Origin: Mesorhizobium sp. M4B.F.Ca.ET.058.02.1.1
GTDB lineage: Bacteria > Pseudomonadota > Alphaproteobacteria > Rhizobiales > Rhizobiaceae
Direction: 5' to 3'
Length of the DNA: 64,000 nucleotides
Assembly (NCBI RefSeq): GCF_003952505.1
Contig: NZ_CP034450.1
Coordinates: 5,146,001 to 5,210,000 of the forward strand
Each line of letters starts with the position of its first letter. Position 1 is the stretch's first letter. This document shows, one piece after another, positions 26,831-34,312 of this stretch. The position numbers and the translations under genes are program-made. The notes beneath the pieces are model-generated. The model did not search any database. It saw only the letters and a program-made list of their open reading frames with translations, and was not told where the DNA came from.

Positions 26831-27841
26831 ATGGCGAGCGCACAGAAGATTCCGGCGAAGATGATGGCGATCGCGATCTCGGCGCCAGGCGGGCCGCGGG
26901 TGCTGAAGCCGGAAACGCGCGATGTGCCCCTGCCGGGGCCAGGCGAGGTCCTGATCCGGGTGCGTGCCGCCGGCGTAAACCGGCCGGATGTGCTGCAGCG
27001 CAAGGGCGCCTATCCGCCGCCGCCCGGCGCCTCCGATCTGCCGGGGCTCGAGGTCTCGGGCGAAGTCGCGGCACTTGGCGACGAGATATCGCGCTGGCGC
27101 ATCGGCGACCGGGTCTGCGCGCTCACCCCCGGCGGCGGATACGCCGAATATGTCAAGGTGCACGCCGGCAGCGTGCTGCCGCTGCCGGCCGGCTTCACCC
27201 ACACCGAAGCGGCGGCGGTGCCGGAAACCTATTTCACTGTCTGGCACAATGTGTTCGAGCGCGGCGGCTTGAAGTGCGGCGAAACGCTGCTGGTGCATGG
27301 CGGTTCGTCGGGCATCGGCACCACGGCGATCCAGTTGGCGTCGGCCTTCGGCGCCTACGTCATCACCACCGCCGGCAGCAGGGAAAAATGCGACGCCTGC
27401 CTGAAGCTCGGCGCCGACCGGGCGATTAATTACCGCGAGGAGGACTTCGTCGCCGCGGTCAAGGACGCGACTGGTGGCAAGGGCGCCAATGTGATCCTCG
27501 ACATGATCGCCGGAGACTATGTGACACGCAATTACGAGGCCGCGGCGGTGGAAGGCCGCATCGTCCAGATCGCCGTGCAGGGCGGGGCGGCGGCGAGTGT
27601 CGATTTCTCCAGGCTCATGGTCAAGCGGCTCACCCATACCGGCTCGACGCTGAGGCCGCGCACGGTCGAATTCAAGGCGGCGATCGCCGTGGCGCTGGAG
27701 GCGCAGGTCTGGCCGTTGCTCGGCAGCCGCAAGATAGCGCCGGTGATGGACACGATCCTGCCGCTCAGCGAAGCCTGGCGGGCGCATGAGCGGATGGAGG
27801 ATGGGGAGCATATCGGCAAGATCGTGCTCGACGTCGGCTAG
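26831..27841 (+). CDS. NAD(P)H quinone oxidoreductase (PIG3/QorA family)
   Basis: A 336-residue zinc-less MDR enzyme. VRAAGVNRPDVLQRKGAYPPPPGASDLPGLEVSGEV is the PIG3-type substrate region; HGGSSGIGTTAIQLA is the NADPH-binding motif, and ALGDEI plus GGYAEYV are also present. It reduces quinones with NADPH in the cytosol. A second ATG at 26861 (MMAIAISAPG) is a possible start. It is divergent from the DUF1192 gene, a pairing I recall as usual in Rhizobiales. Its TAG begins the repeat copy at 27838. Confidence 0.88.
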   Translation: MASAQKIPAKMMAIAISAPGGPRVLKPETRDVPLPGPGEVLIRVRAAGVNRPDVLQRKGAYPPPPGASDLPGLEVSGEVAALGDEISRWRIGDRVCALTPGGGYAEYVKVHAGSVLPLPAGFTHTEAAAVPETYFTVWHNVFERGGLKCGETLLVHGGSSGIGTTAIQLASAFGAYVITTAGSREKCDACLKLGADRAINYREEDFVAAVKDATGGKGANVILDMIAGDYVTRNYEAAAVEGRIVQIAVQGGAAASVDFSRLMVKRLTHTGSTLRPRTVEFKAAIAVALEAQVWPLLGSRKIAPVMDTILPLSEAWRAHERMEDGEHIGKIVLDVG

Positions 27842-27879
27842 GATGCATCGATATTCAGGTGAGGCCGGCCTGCAAACGG
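27838..27879 (+). repeat. Stop-codon-associated repeat, copy 2
   Basis: CTAGGATG-N3-CGATATTCAGGTGAGG-CCGGCCTGCAAA matches the element at 21562 with about six differences and also starts at a TAG stop codon. The last 14 bases recur at 37642 near the gap terminator. Confidence 0.7.
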
Positions 27880-28219
27880 CGCTTTCCTGCGCTTCCGGTG
27901 CTCACGTAGTTTCCTTGCTGCCGCATGTCCTTGTCGGAAAACCGGGACCACTTCTCCGGGACATGCGGAAGTACGCTCCGCTCCGGTTCTCGGAAACCAC
28001 CGTTTTGGTCGCCCCGCGCCCGTCTTCGACTCCGCCTCGGCCTGACCTGAATCTCGACGCGCCCTGGTGTGTAAATCGCCTGCGGAAAAGCTGAACAAGA
28101 GCTTAATGCTGCAATGCACAAAACGCATTGCCGCCATGCAAAAGCGTCCGTTCAATTCTTAGGCGGCGGTGCCTATTTACACGGCATCGAACAAATCAAC
28201 CAACGACTGGAGACCCGCC
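27842..28219. other. Gene-free interval with two repeat elements
   Basis: It holds the tail of the stop-codon repeat, a dispersed palindrome at 27921-27968, and the leader of the DUF1127 gene. I see no supported coding sequence. Confidence 0.6.
27921..27968. repeat. Dispersed palindromic repeat, copy 2
   Basis: Perfect 10-bp arms CCGCATGTCC / GGACATGCGG around a core with AACCGGGACCACTT. It shares layout and core with the copies at 15500, 30140 and 55559. Confidence 0.75.
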
Positions 28220-28360
28220 ATGAACCCGATCCGCGCTTTCCGTAACTGGCGCATGTACAACGAGACCGTGCGCGAGCTGAACAAGCTCAACGCCCGTCAG
28301 CTTCACGACCTCGGCATCAACCGCGCCGACATCGAGCGTATCGCCCGCCAGGCTCTTTGA
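28220..28360 (+). CDS. DUF1127 small protein
   Basis: A 46-residue basic protein: MNPIRAFRNWRMYNETVREL, then NKLNARQLHDLGINRADIERIAR, the DUF1127 (YjiS-like) signature. Small arginine-rich DUF1127 proteins in rhizobia and Agrobacterium have been linked to small-RNA turnover and phosphate or carbon physiology; the role here is unproven. TGGAGACCCGCC is the ribosome-binding site. Two hairpins follow the gene. Confidence 0.9.
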   Translation: MNPIRAFRNWRMYNETVRELNKLNARQLHDLGINRADIERIARQAL

Positions 28361-28370
28361 TCTCAAGCGC

Positions 28371-28392
28371 GCCCCGGCCGTGAGGCCGGGGC
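28371..28392 (+). terminator. Hairpin after the DUF1127 gene
   Basis: GCCCCGGCC / GGCCGGGGC, 9-bp perfect arms with a 4-base loop, 10 bases after the stop; no U-tract follows. Confidence 0.5.
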
Positions 28393-28442
28393 AGCGTTGC
28401 GAAGCCAGAGCCGTCGAAGACGCTTGCTCGTCTCCGGTTCCG

Positions 28443-28478
28443 AACCCGCTGGACCCAGTCCGGCGGGTTTTGTCTTTC
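28443..28478 (+). terminator. Second, stronger terminator candidate after the DUF1127 gene
   Basis: AACCCGCTGGAC / GTCCGGCGGGTT with one mismatch and a 3-base loop, followed by TTGTCTTTCTT. Confidence 0.6.
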
Positions 28479-28634
28479 TTGGGCCGCGGCCGTGCCCGGC
28501 CTCTCCTCCAGGGCTCTCCAAAAACATTGCGAAATGGTGACGGAGCGGTTATACAGGCCGCGAATTTCCCATTTTGGTGGCTCTAAAACCACCGCCCGCG
28601 CGGGAACGCGGGCGAACGAGAAGGATTTTTGGAA

Positions 28635-29330
28635 ATGGCCAATACGCTGCTGATGCCCAAGGCGACCGCCGTCTGGCTGGTCGACAACACCGCGCTCTCC
28701 TTCGAGCAGATCGCCCAGTTCTGCGGGCTGCATCCGCTTGAGGTCAAGGCGATCGCCGACGGCGAATCGGCGCAAGGCATCAAGGGCATGGACCCGATCA
28801 TGACCGGCCAGCTGACCCGCGACGAGATCGCGCGCGCCGAGAAGGACCCGAACCATCGACTGAAGCTGTCCGACCCAAAGGTCAGGGTGCCGGAATCCAA
28901 GCGCAAGGGCCCGCGCTACACGCCGCTGTCGAAGCGTCAGGACCGGCCGAATGCCATCCTCTGGCTGGTGCGCAACCATCCCGAACTGAAGGACGCGCAG
29001 ATTGCCCGTCTTGTAGGCACCACCAAGTCGACGATCGAGCAGATCCGCGAGCGCAAGCACTGGAATTCGGCCAATCTGCAGCCGATGGATCCGGTGACGC
29101 TGGGTCTCGCCTCGCAGATCGACCTCGACATGGAAGTCAACCGCGCCTCGCGCGGCCGCGAGCAGGCGCAGCCGGTCGGCGACACGCTGCTGCCGGCGGC
29201 GTTGACGGAACGGCTGGTCCCGGCGCCGGAAAAGCCGAAGGACGAGGACGCCGAGCTCGACGCCAACGCCGTCTTCGCCAAGCTCTCGGCGCTGAAGTCG
29301 AAGGACAAGGACACGGACGACGAGGAGTAG
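28635..29330 (+). CDS. trcR: DUF1013 protein, cell-cycle transcriptional regulator TrcR
   Basis: A 231-residue protein of the DUF1013/TrcR family, conserved through alphaproteobacteria and tied to cell-cycle transcription in Caulobacter. Two HTH-like units are visible: TAVWLVDNTALSFEQIAQFCGLHPLEVKAIADG (about 10-42) and ILWLVRNHPELKDAQIARLVGTTKSTIEQIRERKHW (about 108-143). The C-terminus is acidic and disordered. A GAAGGATTTTTGGAA leader supports the ATG used; a TTG two codons upstream would add only Met-Glu. It is monocistronic with an intrinsic terminator. Confidence 0.9.
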   Translation: MANTLLMPKATAVWLVDNTALSFEQIAQFCGLHPLEVKAIADGESAQGIKGMDPIMTGQLTRDEIARAEKDPNHRLKLSDPKVRVPESKRKGPRYTPLSKRQDRPNAILWLVRNHPELKDAQIARLVGTTKSTIEQIRERKHWNSANLQPMDPVTLGLASQIDLDMEVNRASRGREQAQPVGDTLLPAALTERLVPAPEKPKDEDAELDANAVFAKLSALKSKDKDTDDEE

Positions 29331-29348
29331 AATTCTCGGCATGCCAAC

Positions 29349-29377
29349 AAAAAAGCCCGCTTCGAGCGGGCTTTTTT
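29349..29377 (+). terminator. Intrinsic terminator of trcR
   Basis: AAAAAAGCCCGC / GCGGGCTTTTTT with a TTCGA loop. The A-tract on the other side lets it serve the convergent WYL regulator too. Confidence 0.93.
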
Positions 29378-29393
29378 ATTGGCCTTCGAGCCT

Positions 29394-30113
29394 TCAGTTG
29401 CGCGCCGCCCGGTCCGGCGTCATGCCATAGTCCTCGCTGCGCTCCACCGCGCGGTAGAAATCGGCGAGCTGCTTGCCGCGCTCCGGTTTGTAGACGCGGC
29501 CGGCGATCACCACCGAGGCAATGCGGTCGATGCGGAAGGCGCGGAAATCGTCGCGCATCTCGCACCAGGCGACCAGCGTCCACACCTTGCCCCAGAACCA
29601 CAGGCCGAGCGGCCGGATGTCGCGCGCCGTGCCGCGCCCGGCCTCGTCCGAATAGTCAATGGTCAGGACCTGGCGTTTCTCGATCGCGCGCTCGATCAGG
29701 TCGATCGCCTCGCGCGCGGCATCGCTCACCACCCACATCGGCGTGTGGATCTCGGTGCGGGCGATGCGGTCCTTCTCGGTATCGGGCAGCACGGCGCCGA
29801 TCTTGACCAGCGCCTCGTCGGCGGCCCGCGCCATTGCGGCGCCGCCAAAGGCGCGCACCATGCGGGCGCCGGCGACCAGCGCCACGATCTCGTCACGCGT
29901 GAACATCAGCGGCGGAAGGTCGAAACCCTCCCTCATCATGTAGCCGACGCCCGCCTCGCCGTCGATTGGCACGCCGGTCGACTGCAGGTCGGCGATGTCG
30001 CGATAGATCGTGCGCTCGGAAACCTCGAGCCACGTACCCAGCTTCTGGGCAGTGACCAGACGGCCGCCGCGCAAATGCTGCACGATCTGGAAGAGCCTGT
30101 CGGCACGACGCAT
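29394..30113 (-). CDS. YafY-type HTH and WYL-domain regulator
   Basis: A 239-residue transcription factor. The N-terminal winged helix is MRRADRLFQIVQHLRGG, then AQKLGTWLEVSERTIYRDIADL. A WYL domain (about 140-230) follows, with LTIDYSDEAGRGTARDIRPLGLWFWGKVWTLVAWCEMRDDFRAFRIDRI. WYL domains sense nucleic-acid or small-molecule ligands. The target is not obvious; the gene upstream on the same strand (30188-30598) is separated from it by a dispersed repeat. Confidence 0.9.
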   Translation of the reverse strand: MRRADRLFQIVQHLRGGRLVTAQKLGTWLEVSERTIYRDIADLQSTGVPIDGEAGVGYMMREGFDLPPLMFTRDEIVALVAGARMVRAFGGAAMARAADEALVKIGAVLPDTEKDRIARTEIHTPMWVVSDAAREAIDLIERAIEKRQVLTIDYSDEAGRGTARDIRPLGLWFWGKVWTLVAWCEMRDDFRAFRIDRIASVVIAGRVYKPERGKQLADFYRAVERSEDYGMTPDRAARN

Positions 30114-30139
30114 CGTATGGTTCCTCGATGTTGTTCCTA

Positions 30140-30187
30140 TGCATGTCGTGGTTCCCAAAACCGGTTCCCACTTTTGGGCGACATGCA
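30140..30187. repeat. Dispersed palindromic repeat, copy 3
   Basis: TGCATGTCG / CGACATGCA (9-bp perfect arms) enclosing CCCAAAACCGGTTCCCACTTTTGGG. Same family as 27921; both are 48 bp long. It abuts the stop codon of the minus-strand gene at 30188. Confidence 0.75.
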
Positions 30188-30598
30188 CTATGGCTTCAGC
30201 CCTTCGCGCTTGCGCTGCACGGCGACGAACTCCGTGCCGAAGGACAGTTTCCTCGTTGTCGGCGTCCTGGCGTCCAGCACCCGCCAGAACGGCGCGATCT
30301 CGCTCAGCGCCATGCCGTGCTCGAGATCCTCGCCGGCGGCCTCGGCAACAGTGCGCAGATGATAGCCAATGGCGACCGGGCATGTCACTTCAGCCCCGTT
30401 CTCGATGGCCAGCGCGGTGCGCAGCGCGCGGACGTCCATCTCGACGCCTTCGGGGATCGAGCGGATGAAATCATCGACCTGGCGCGCCGTCGGCACCAGC
30501 ATCGGCTGGCCTTCGACGACGTCGGCGAAGCTCCGCGGCGACGGCTTGATACCATTGACGCCCGGCGTGTTCAGCCTGTCGTTCCAGCTCTTCACCAT
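30188..30598 (-). CDS. Uncharacterised 136-residue protein under a TGACAG-type operator
   Basis: A 136-residue protein beginning MVKSWNDRLNTPGVNGIKPSPRSF. Features: PTARQVDDFIRSIPEGVEMDVRALRTALAIENGAEVTCPVAIGYHLR, one cysteine (TCPV), then SEIAPFWRVLDARTPTTRKLSFG. The PFWRVLD segment faintly recalls the PxHRV loop of alkyltransferase-like proteins and the length is right, but the methyl-accepting Cys motif is absent, so this is only a hint. A 30-bp palindrome sits 39 bases upstream, identical in position to one upstream of the DUF1127 gene at 30813. Function unknown. Confidence 0.7.
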   Translation of the reverse strand: MVKSWNDRLNTPGVNGIKPSPRSFADVVEGQPMLVPTARQVDDFIRSIPEGVEMDVRALRTALAIENGAEVTCPVAIGYHLRTVAEAAGEDLEHGMALSEIAPFWRVLDARTPTTRKLSFGTEFVAVQRKREGLKP

Positions 30599-30636
30599 GC
30601 GAAGTTCACTCTCTACTCCTGCCACACCATGACACG

Positions 30637-30666
30637 ACCCTCCTGACAGCATACTGTCAGGAGGGT
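30637..30666. promoter_or_regulatory. TGACAG-N4-CTGTCA operator, site A
   Basis: ACCCTCCTGACAG / CTGTCAGGAGGGT are perfect 13-bp arms with a 4-base spacer. The centre is 53 bases before the start of the gene at 30598. A near copy lies at 31019. Confidence 0.7.
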
Positions 30667-30812
30667 TCAGCACGTCTGCTGACGATAGGGTGCCTACATC
30701 CTGCTCGAACCATCAACTTTCTCACGCTCGATTGCCCGAAGTATTTCCGCTCCGTCGCTTCTACATCTGGGCGCGGCAGTGTCCGCATCCAAGCGCGGCC
30801 TGCAAAAATCGT

Positions 30813-30980
30813 TCAATGGTCGAGGTGGCGGCCGTTGCCGTACATATCCGGCCAGCCAATGTCCTTGCGGATGTCCGCGGGCAAGCTGTTCATGAAACGC
30901 TGGGTGCGGATCTCGTTGCGCATCGTGCGGATCTTGCCGACATAGTGCTCGATGCTGCGCAGTACCGTGAAGCTGGTCAT
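30813..30980 (-). CDS. DUF1127-like small protein
   Basis: A 55-residue protein: MTSFTVLRSIEHYVGKIRTM, then RNEIRTQRFMNSLPADIRKDIGWPDMYGNG. The LPADIRKDIGWPD end is the DUF1127 signature in its shorter variant. GAGGAGACCAGCC is a strong ribosome-binding site, 5 to 15 bases before the ATG. It shares its upstream palindrome type and spacing with the gene at 30188-30598, so the two are probably co-regulated. Confidence 0.82.
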   Translation of the reverse strand: MTSFTVLRSIEHYVGKIRTMRNEIRTQRFMNSLPADIRKDIGWPDMYGNGRHLDH

Positions 30981-31018
30981 GGCTGGTCTCCTCTTTTCGA
31001 TGAGAACACTATCGCACA

Positions 31019-31048
31019 CCCCTGCTGACAGCAGTCTGTCAGGAGGGT
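31019..31048. promoter_or_regulatory. TGACAG-N4-CTGTCA operator, site B
   Basis: CTGACAG-CAGT-CTGTCAG is a perfect core; the outer arms (CCCCTG on the left, GAGGGT on the right) match site A with two differences. The centre is again 53 bases before a minus-strand start codon, that of the DUF1127 gene. Confidence 0.7.
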
Positions 31049-31180
31049 GGCAGGTCTGCGAAGAAGATTGCGGTCAGCCCGGCCGGCACCCCGGGAAACG
31101 GCCGTCTTGCGCGGTTCTGTTTGGGTCCGGAAGTGCGACGCCGGCTTTGACAGCAGGCTTCGATGCTGCTCAAAGGCGGC

Positions 31181-31342
31181 ATGTCGAAGCTCCTGGCGCT
31201 CGTTGTCATTGGCATCATGCTCATCCAGCTGATCAAGCCGCTCGGCTGGCCGGGGCTGAGGCGGCGCAGCGATTTCTGGAAGCTGGCGCTGCTTGCCATG
31301 GCGGCGATCTCGATCACCGCTGTGCTGGGGCACTGGGGCTAG
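31181..31342 (+). CDS. Small two-helix membrane protein of unknown function
   Basis: A 53-residue protein: MSKLLALVVIGIMLIQLIKP forms a first membrane helix, LGWPGLRRRSDFWK is a basic cytoplasmic loop, and LALLAMAAISITAVLGHWG is a second helix. An AAAGGCGGC ribosome-binding site is present; another ATG lies 18 bases upstream. The pattern (helix, GLPGL-type loop with several Arg, helix) is one I associate with a conserved rhizobial small membrane protein often near regulators, but the role is unknown. Codon use is like that of its neighbours, and it stops 28 bases before the convergent SGNH gene. Confidence 0.7.
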   Translation: MSKLLALVVIGIMLIQLIKPLGWPGLRRRSDFWKLALLAMAAISITAVLGHWG

Positions 31343-31370
31343 AGCCGAAGCGCCACCCCATCGGGCGCCG

Positions 31371-32099
31371 CTACGCCAAGGGCTGCTCGCCCAGAACAGG
31401 GGCTAGCAGATGCTCCGCCCAGGCGCGGTAGCCGGCTTCCGAGGCGTGGAATCCGTCGACGGCAAAGCCGGCCTGCGGATCGAGGATCGGCAGCCGCGAC
31501 GCAGGAACCGCGCCGCGCTCCAGGCAGAGGCGCTTGCCCATCCGGTTCATCTCGGTGGCCCTGATCTCGAGAATCCTGCCAAGCAAGGATGGCATCGCCG
31601 GCGCCCGCGTGAACTCCAGCACCGGCGACCACACCACGCGCGCCTCCGGCCATTTGGCGCGCAGCGCGTAAAGCAGGCCGCCGAACTCCTTCTTGAAGCG
31701 TGGCACCGAGTGGAAGTTCTTGGTGTCGTTGGTGCCGATGGCGAGCACGATATGCGTCCACGGATCGGCCGACAAATTGGGCAGGACATGGTCGCGCACC
31801 TGGCCGGAAGTCGCCGAATTGAAGCCGGCCGCCCGCCAGCGCACCGCACTGCCGGTCCGTTCGGAAATCAGGATGGCGAGCTGCGCCGCAAGTCCGTTCT
31901 CGGAATGGCCAATGCCGACCGAGGCGGCGGAGGAATCACCCAGCACCAGCAGCGTGATCGCCGGCGCCTTGCCCTGCATCTCATGCATGACCGGACCCCG
32001 CGCCGGCAGCATGCGGCTGGTGCGACGGCGCACGCCGAGCCCCTGCCAGACATAGACGGGAAAGGCGAGCCAGGTGAGGAAGGCGAGCAGGCGCTGCAT
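31371..32099 (-). CDS. SGNH/GDSL-family hydrolase
   Basis: A 242-residue esterase-like protein with an N-terminal hydrophobic segment (LLAFLTWLAFPVYVWQGLG), so probably membrane-tethered or exported. Block I is LLVLGDSSAASVGIG (nucleophile Ser in GDSS), block II Gly is in TSGQVRDH, block III is AIGTNDTKNF and block V is VDGFHASEAGYRAWA with the catalytic Asp-x-x-His. Substrates of this branch are acyl or acetyl esters on lipids or glycans; none can be assigned. Confidence 0.88.
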   Translation of the reverse strand: MQRLLAFLTWLAFPVYVWQGLGVRRRTSRMLPARGPVMHEMQGKAPAITLLVLGDSSAASVGIGHSENGLAAQLAILISERTGSAVRWRAAGFNSATSGQVRDHVLPNLSADPWTHIVLAIGTNDTKNFHSVPRFKKEFGGLLYALRAKWPEARVVWSPVLEFTRAPAMPSLLGRILEIRATEMNRMGKRLCLERGAVPASRLPILDPQAGFAVDGFHASEAGYRAWAEHLLAPVLGEQPLA

Positions 32100-32154
32100 G
32101 GCTCATGCCCTTAGCGCATATTGTTGTGCGGGTGAACGATCTTGCCGCGCCGGT

Positions 32155-32895
32155 TCAGTCGCAACACGCCGACGGCGGCTCGGATACGTCCCCGTACTCG
32201 TCATGCAGCCGCACCCAGTCCATCAGGCCACCATAGGGGCCGGTCTCGTTGCGGCCCTTCGGCGTCATGTCGAGATAGTGATAGGCGCCGATCAGCTGAT
32301 CGCCGCCGCGAGCGCGCGACGTGAAGGTGAGGAAGATATCGCCGGCCTCGTCCCTGTAGAACACGCTGGAACCGGGCAGGTCCTTGGAGGTGCGGGCGCG
32401 CCTTTCGAAATTGTAGGTGGTGTCGCCGGCCGCGATCTGCTTGTCGGTGAAGGAAACCTGCATGTCGAAGTTGAAGTCGGACGCATAGGACGACACCCAG
32501 TCGAACCGCCAGCCCATGCGCTGCTTGTAGGGCAACAGCTCGGCCAGCGGCGCGCGCGACACCACGACCAGCGACACGTCATGATGCTGGAGATGCAGAT
32601 TGGCGCCGTCTATGTGGTCGGCGAGGAAGGAGCAGCCCTCGCAGCGATGGTTCGAACCGGGCGCCAGCATGAAGTGATAGACGATCAGCTGGCTGTTTTC
32701 ACCAAAGAGCCCAGCCAGCCGTTTCGGGCCTTGCTCGCTCTCAAAGACGTAGTCCTTGCGGATCTTCAGCCAGGGCAATTCGCGCCGTTCGGCGGCGACG
32801 CAATCACGAAACCGAGTCAGTTCCTTCTCGCGCTCGAGGTGCTTTCTGTGCGCCTCGAACCAGTCTTCCCGCGAAACGATGGCATTGCGATGCAT
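32155..32895 (-). CDS. DUF899 thioredoxin-like domain protein
   Basis: A 246-residue protein of the DUF899 family: VSREDWFEAHRKHLEREKELTRFRD, ERRELPWLKIRKDYVFE, YHFMLAPGSNHRCEGCSFLAD with a Cys-x2-Cys in place of the thioredoxin CxxC, FDWVSSYASDFNFDM, and FERRARTSKDLPGSSVFYRDE. DUF899 proteins are predicted oxidoreductases of unknown target, widespread in rhizobia. AGGACAGGAGATAGTC precedes the ATG. The frame is open upstream but without family similarity. Confidence 0.87.
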   Translation of the reverse strand: MHRNAIVSREDWFEAHRKHLEREKELTRFRDCVAAERRELPWLKIRKDYVFESEQGPKRLAGLFGENSQLIVYHFMLAPGSNHRCEGCSFLADHIDGANLHLQHHDVSLVVVSRAPLAELLPYKQRMGWRFDWVSSYASDFNFDMQVSFTDKQIAAGDTTYNFERRARTSKDLPGSSVFYRDEAGDIFLTFTSRARGGDQLIGAYHYLDMTPKGRNETGPYGGLMDWVRLHDEYGDVSEPPSACCD

Positions 32896-33000
32896 GACTA
32901 TCTCCTGTCCTCTCCTGCCAAGGACGTTCGACATCGGGGCGATCCGACATGGCCGGCGCGCTTTCGACGCAGTCCCAGAAGTGGGGATGCCCGGCCGCGA

Positions 33001-33033
33001 AAACAAAACCCGGGCGCGTAGCCCGGGTTTTTC
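33001..33033 (-). terminator. Intrinsic terminator of the fba gene
   Basis: AAAACCCGGGC / GCCCGGGTTTT with a 5-base loop; on the minus strand it ends in TTTTGTTTT, 21 bases after the fba stop. Confidence 0.9.
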
Positions 33034-33053
33034 GTCGCGTCTGAAGAAACGTG

Positions 33054-34079
33054 TCAGGCGGCCCTTTCCAGCGCCGGCTGCCATTTGCCGAGCGCCGCCA
33101 GATGGTTCATGTGGGCGCGATGGATAAAGGCCGCCTGCCCGGCGGCTATGTTCGACGCCTTGCCACTCCAAGCTTTCTGCGCGGCTGCCTGCAAGGCACG
33201 GCCATAGGAGAAGGTGAGCTTCCACGGATGCTGGCCGATGGCGTTGATGGCGTTGAGGTTGGCGGTCGCCTCCTCGTCCGATTGGCCGCCGGAGAGGAAG
33301 GCAATGCCCGCAACCGCCGCCGGCACCGTCTCGCGAAACAGCTTTATTGTCTTTTCGGCCACGATCTCGGGACTGTCCAGCTTGCCCGATTTCTTGCCCG
33401 ATATGACCATGTTGGGCTTCAGGATGGTGCCTTCGAGCACGACGCGCGCGGCATAGAGCTCGCTGTAGAGCTTGAGCAGCGTCGCCTTGCTGACCTCGTA
33501 GCAGGTGTCGATGCCGTGGGCGCCGTCCATCAGCACTTCCGGCTCGACGATCGGCACGATGCCGGCCTCCTGGCAGAGCGCGGCGTAGCGCGCGAGCGCA
33601 TGCGCGTTCGAGCCGATCGAGGTCGCCGACGGCACACCCTTGGCGACGTCAATATCGATCACCGCGCGCCATTTGGCGAAGCGGGCGCCGAGCTTGTAGT
33701 AATCCGCCAGGCGTTCGCGCAGGCCGTCGAGGCCCTCGGTGATGGTGTCGCCGGGAAAGCCGGCCAGCGGTTTGGCGCCGGCATCGACCTTGATGCCGGG
33801 GATGGCGCCGGACGCCTTGATGATGTCGACCAGCGGCGTGCCGTCGGCAGCCTTCTGGCGGATGGTCTCGTCATAGAGGATGACGCCGGAAATGTAGCGC
33901 GTCATCGCGTCCCCGGCGCGGAACATCATCTCGCGATAGTCGCGACGGCTGTCGGCCGTCGATTCGACGCCGATGACGTCGAAGCGCTTCTTGATGGTGC
34001 CGGAGCTTTCATCGGCGGCCAACAGGCCCTTGCCGTCGGCCACGATCGCGGCGGCAATGTCTTCGAGACGTTCGCTCAT
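33054..34079 (-). CDS. fba: Class I fructose-bisphosphate aldolase
   Basis: A 341-residue aldolase of the eukaryote-like class I: ADGKGLLAADESSGTIKKRF, then REMMFRAG, KVDAGAKPLAGFPGD, ALARYAALCQEAGIVPIVEPEVLMDG and the Schiff-base Lys in LEGTILKPNMV. FLSGGQSDEEATANLNAIN is the phosphate-binding region. It cleaves fructose-1,6-bisphosphate in glycolysis and gluconeogenesis without metal. It follows pgk by 233 bases on the same strand and ends in an intrinsic terminator. Confidence 0.95.
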   Translation of the reverse strand: MSERLEDIAAAIVADGKGLLAADESSGTIKKRFDVIGVESTADSRRDYREMMFRAGDAMTRYISGVILYDETIRQKAADGTPLVDIIKASGAIPGIKVDAGAKPLAGFPGDTITEGLDGLRERLADYYKLGARFAKWRAVIDIDVAKGVPSATSIGSNAHALARYAALCQEAGIVPIVEPEVLMDGAHGIDTCYEVSKATLLKLYSELYAARVVLEGTILKPNMVISGKKSGKLDSPEIVAEKTIKLFRETVPAAVAGIAFLSGGQSDEEATANLNAINAIGQHPWKLTFSYGRALQAAAQKAWSGKASNIAAGQAAFIHRAHMNHLAALGKWQPALERAA

Positions 34080-34312
34080 TGTTGCTTCCTCCTGACAGCG
34101 GTTTTCCGCGGTTCACGGAACTCTACCGCCAAAGGAATGATGCCGGAAAGCGCGAAATCGAACGAATGTCGCGCCGCCGGGCCGGCTCGCCGAGTGTTGA
34201 TCGAGTCGATTGGGCTGGTCGCATTCGTGCAACCCAGGCGTCACCGCTTGGCTGCAAGAATGCTCCGTTTTCACGGGCGGAAAAACCGCAGCCCGATTTT
34301 CCTGGAATTGCT

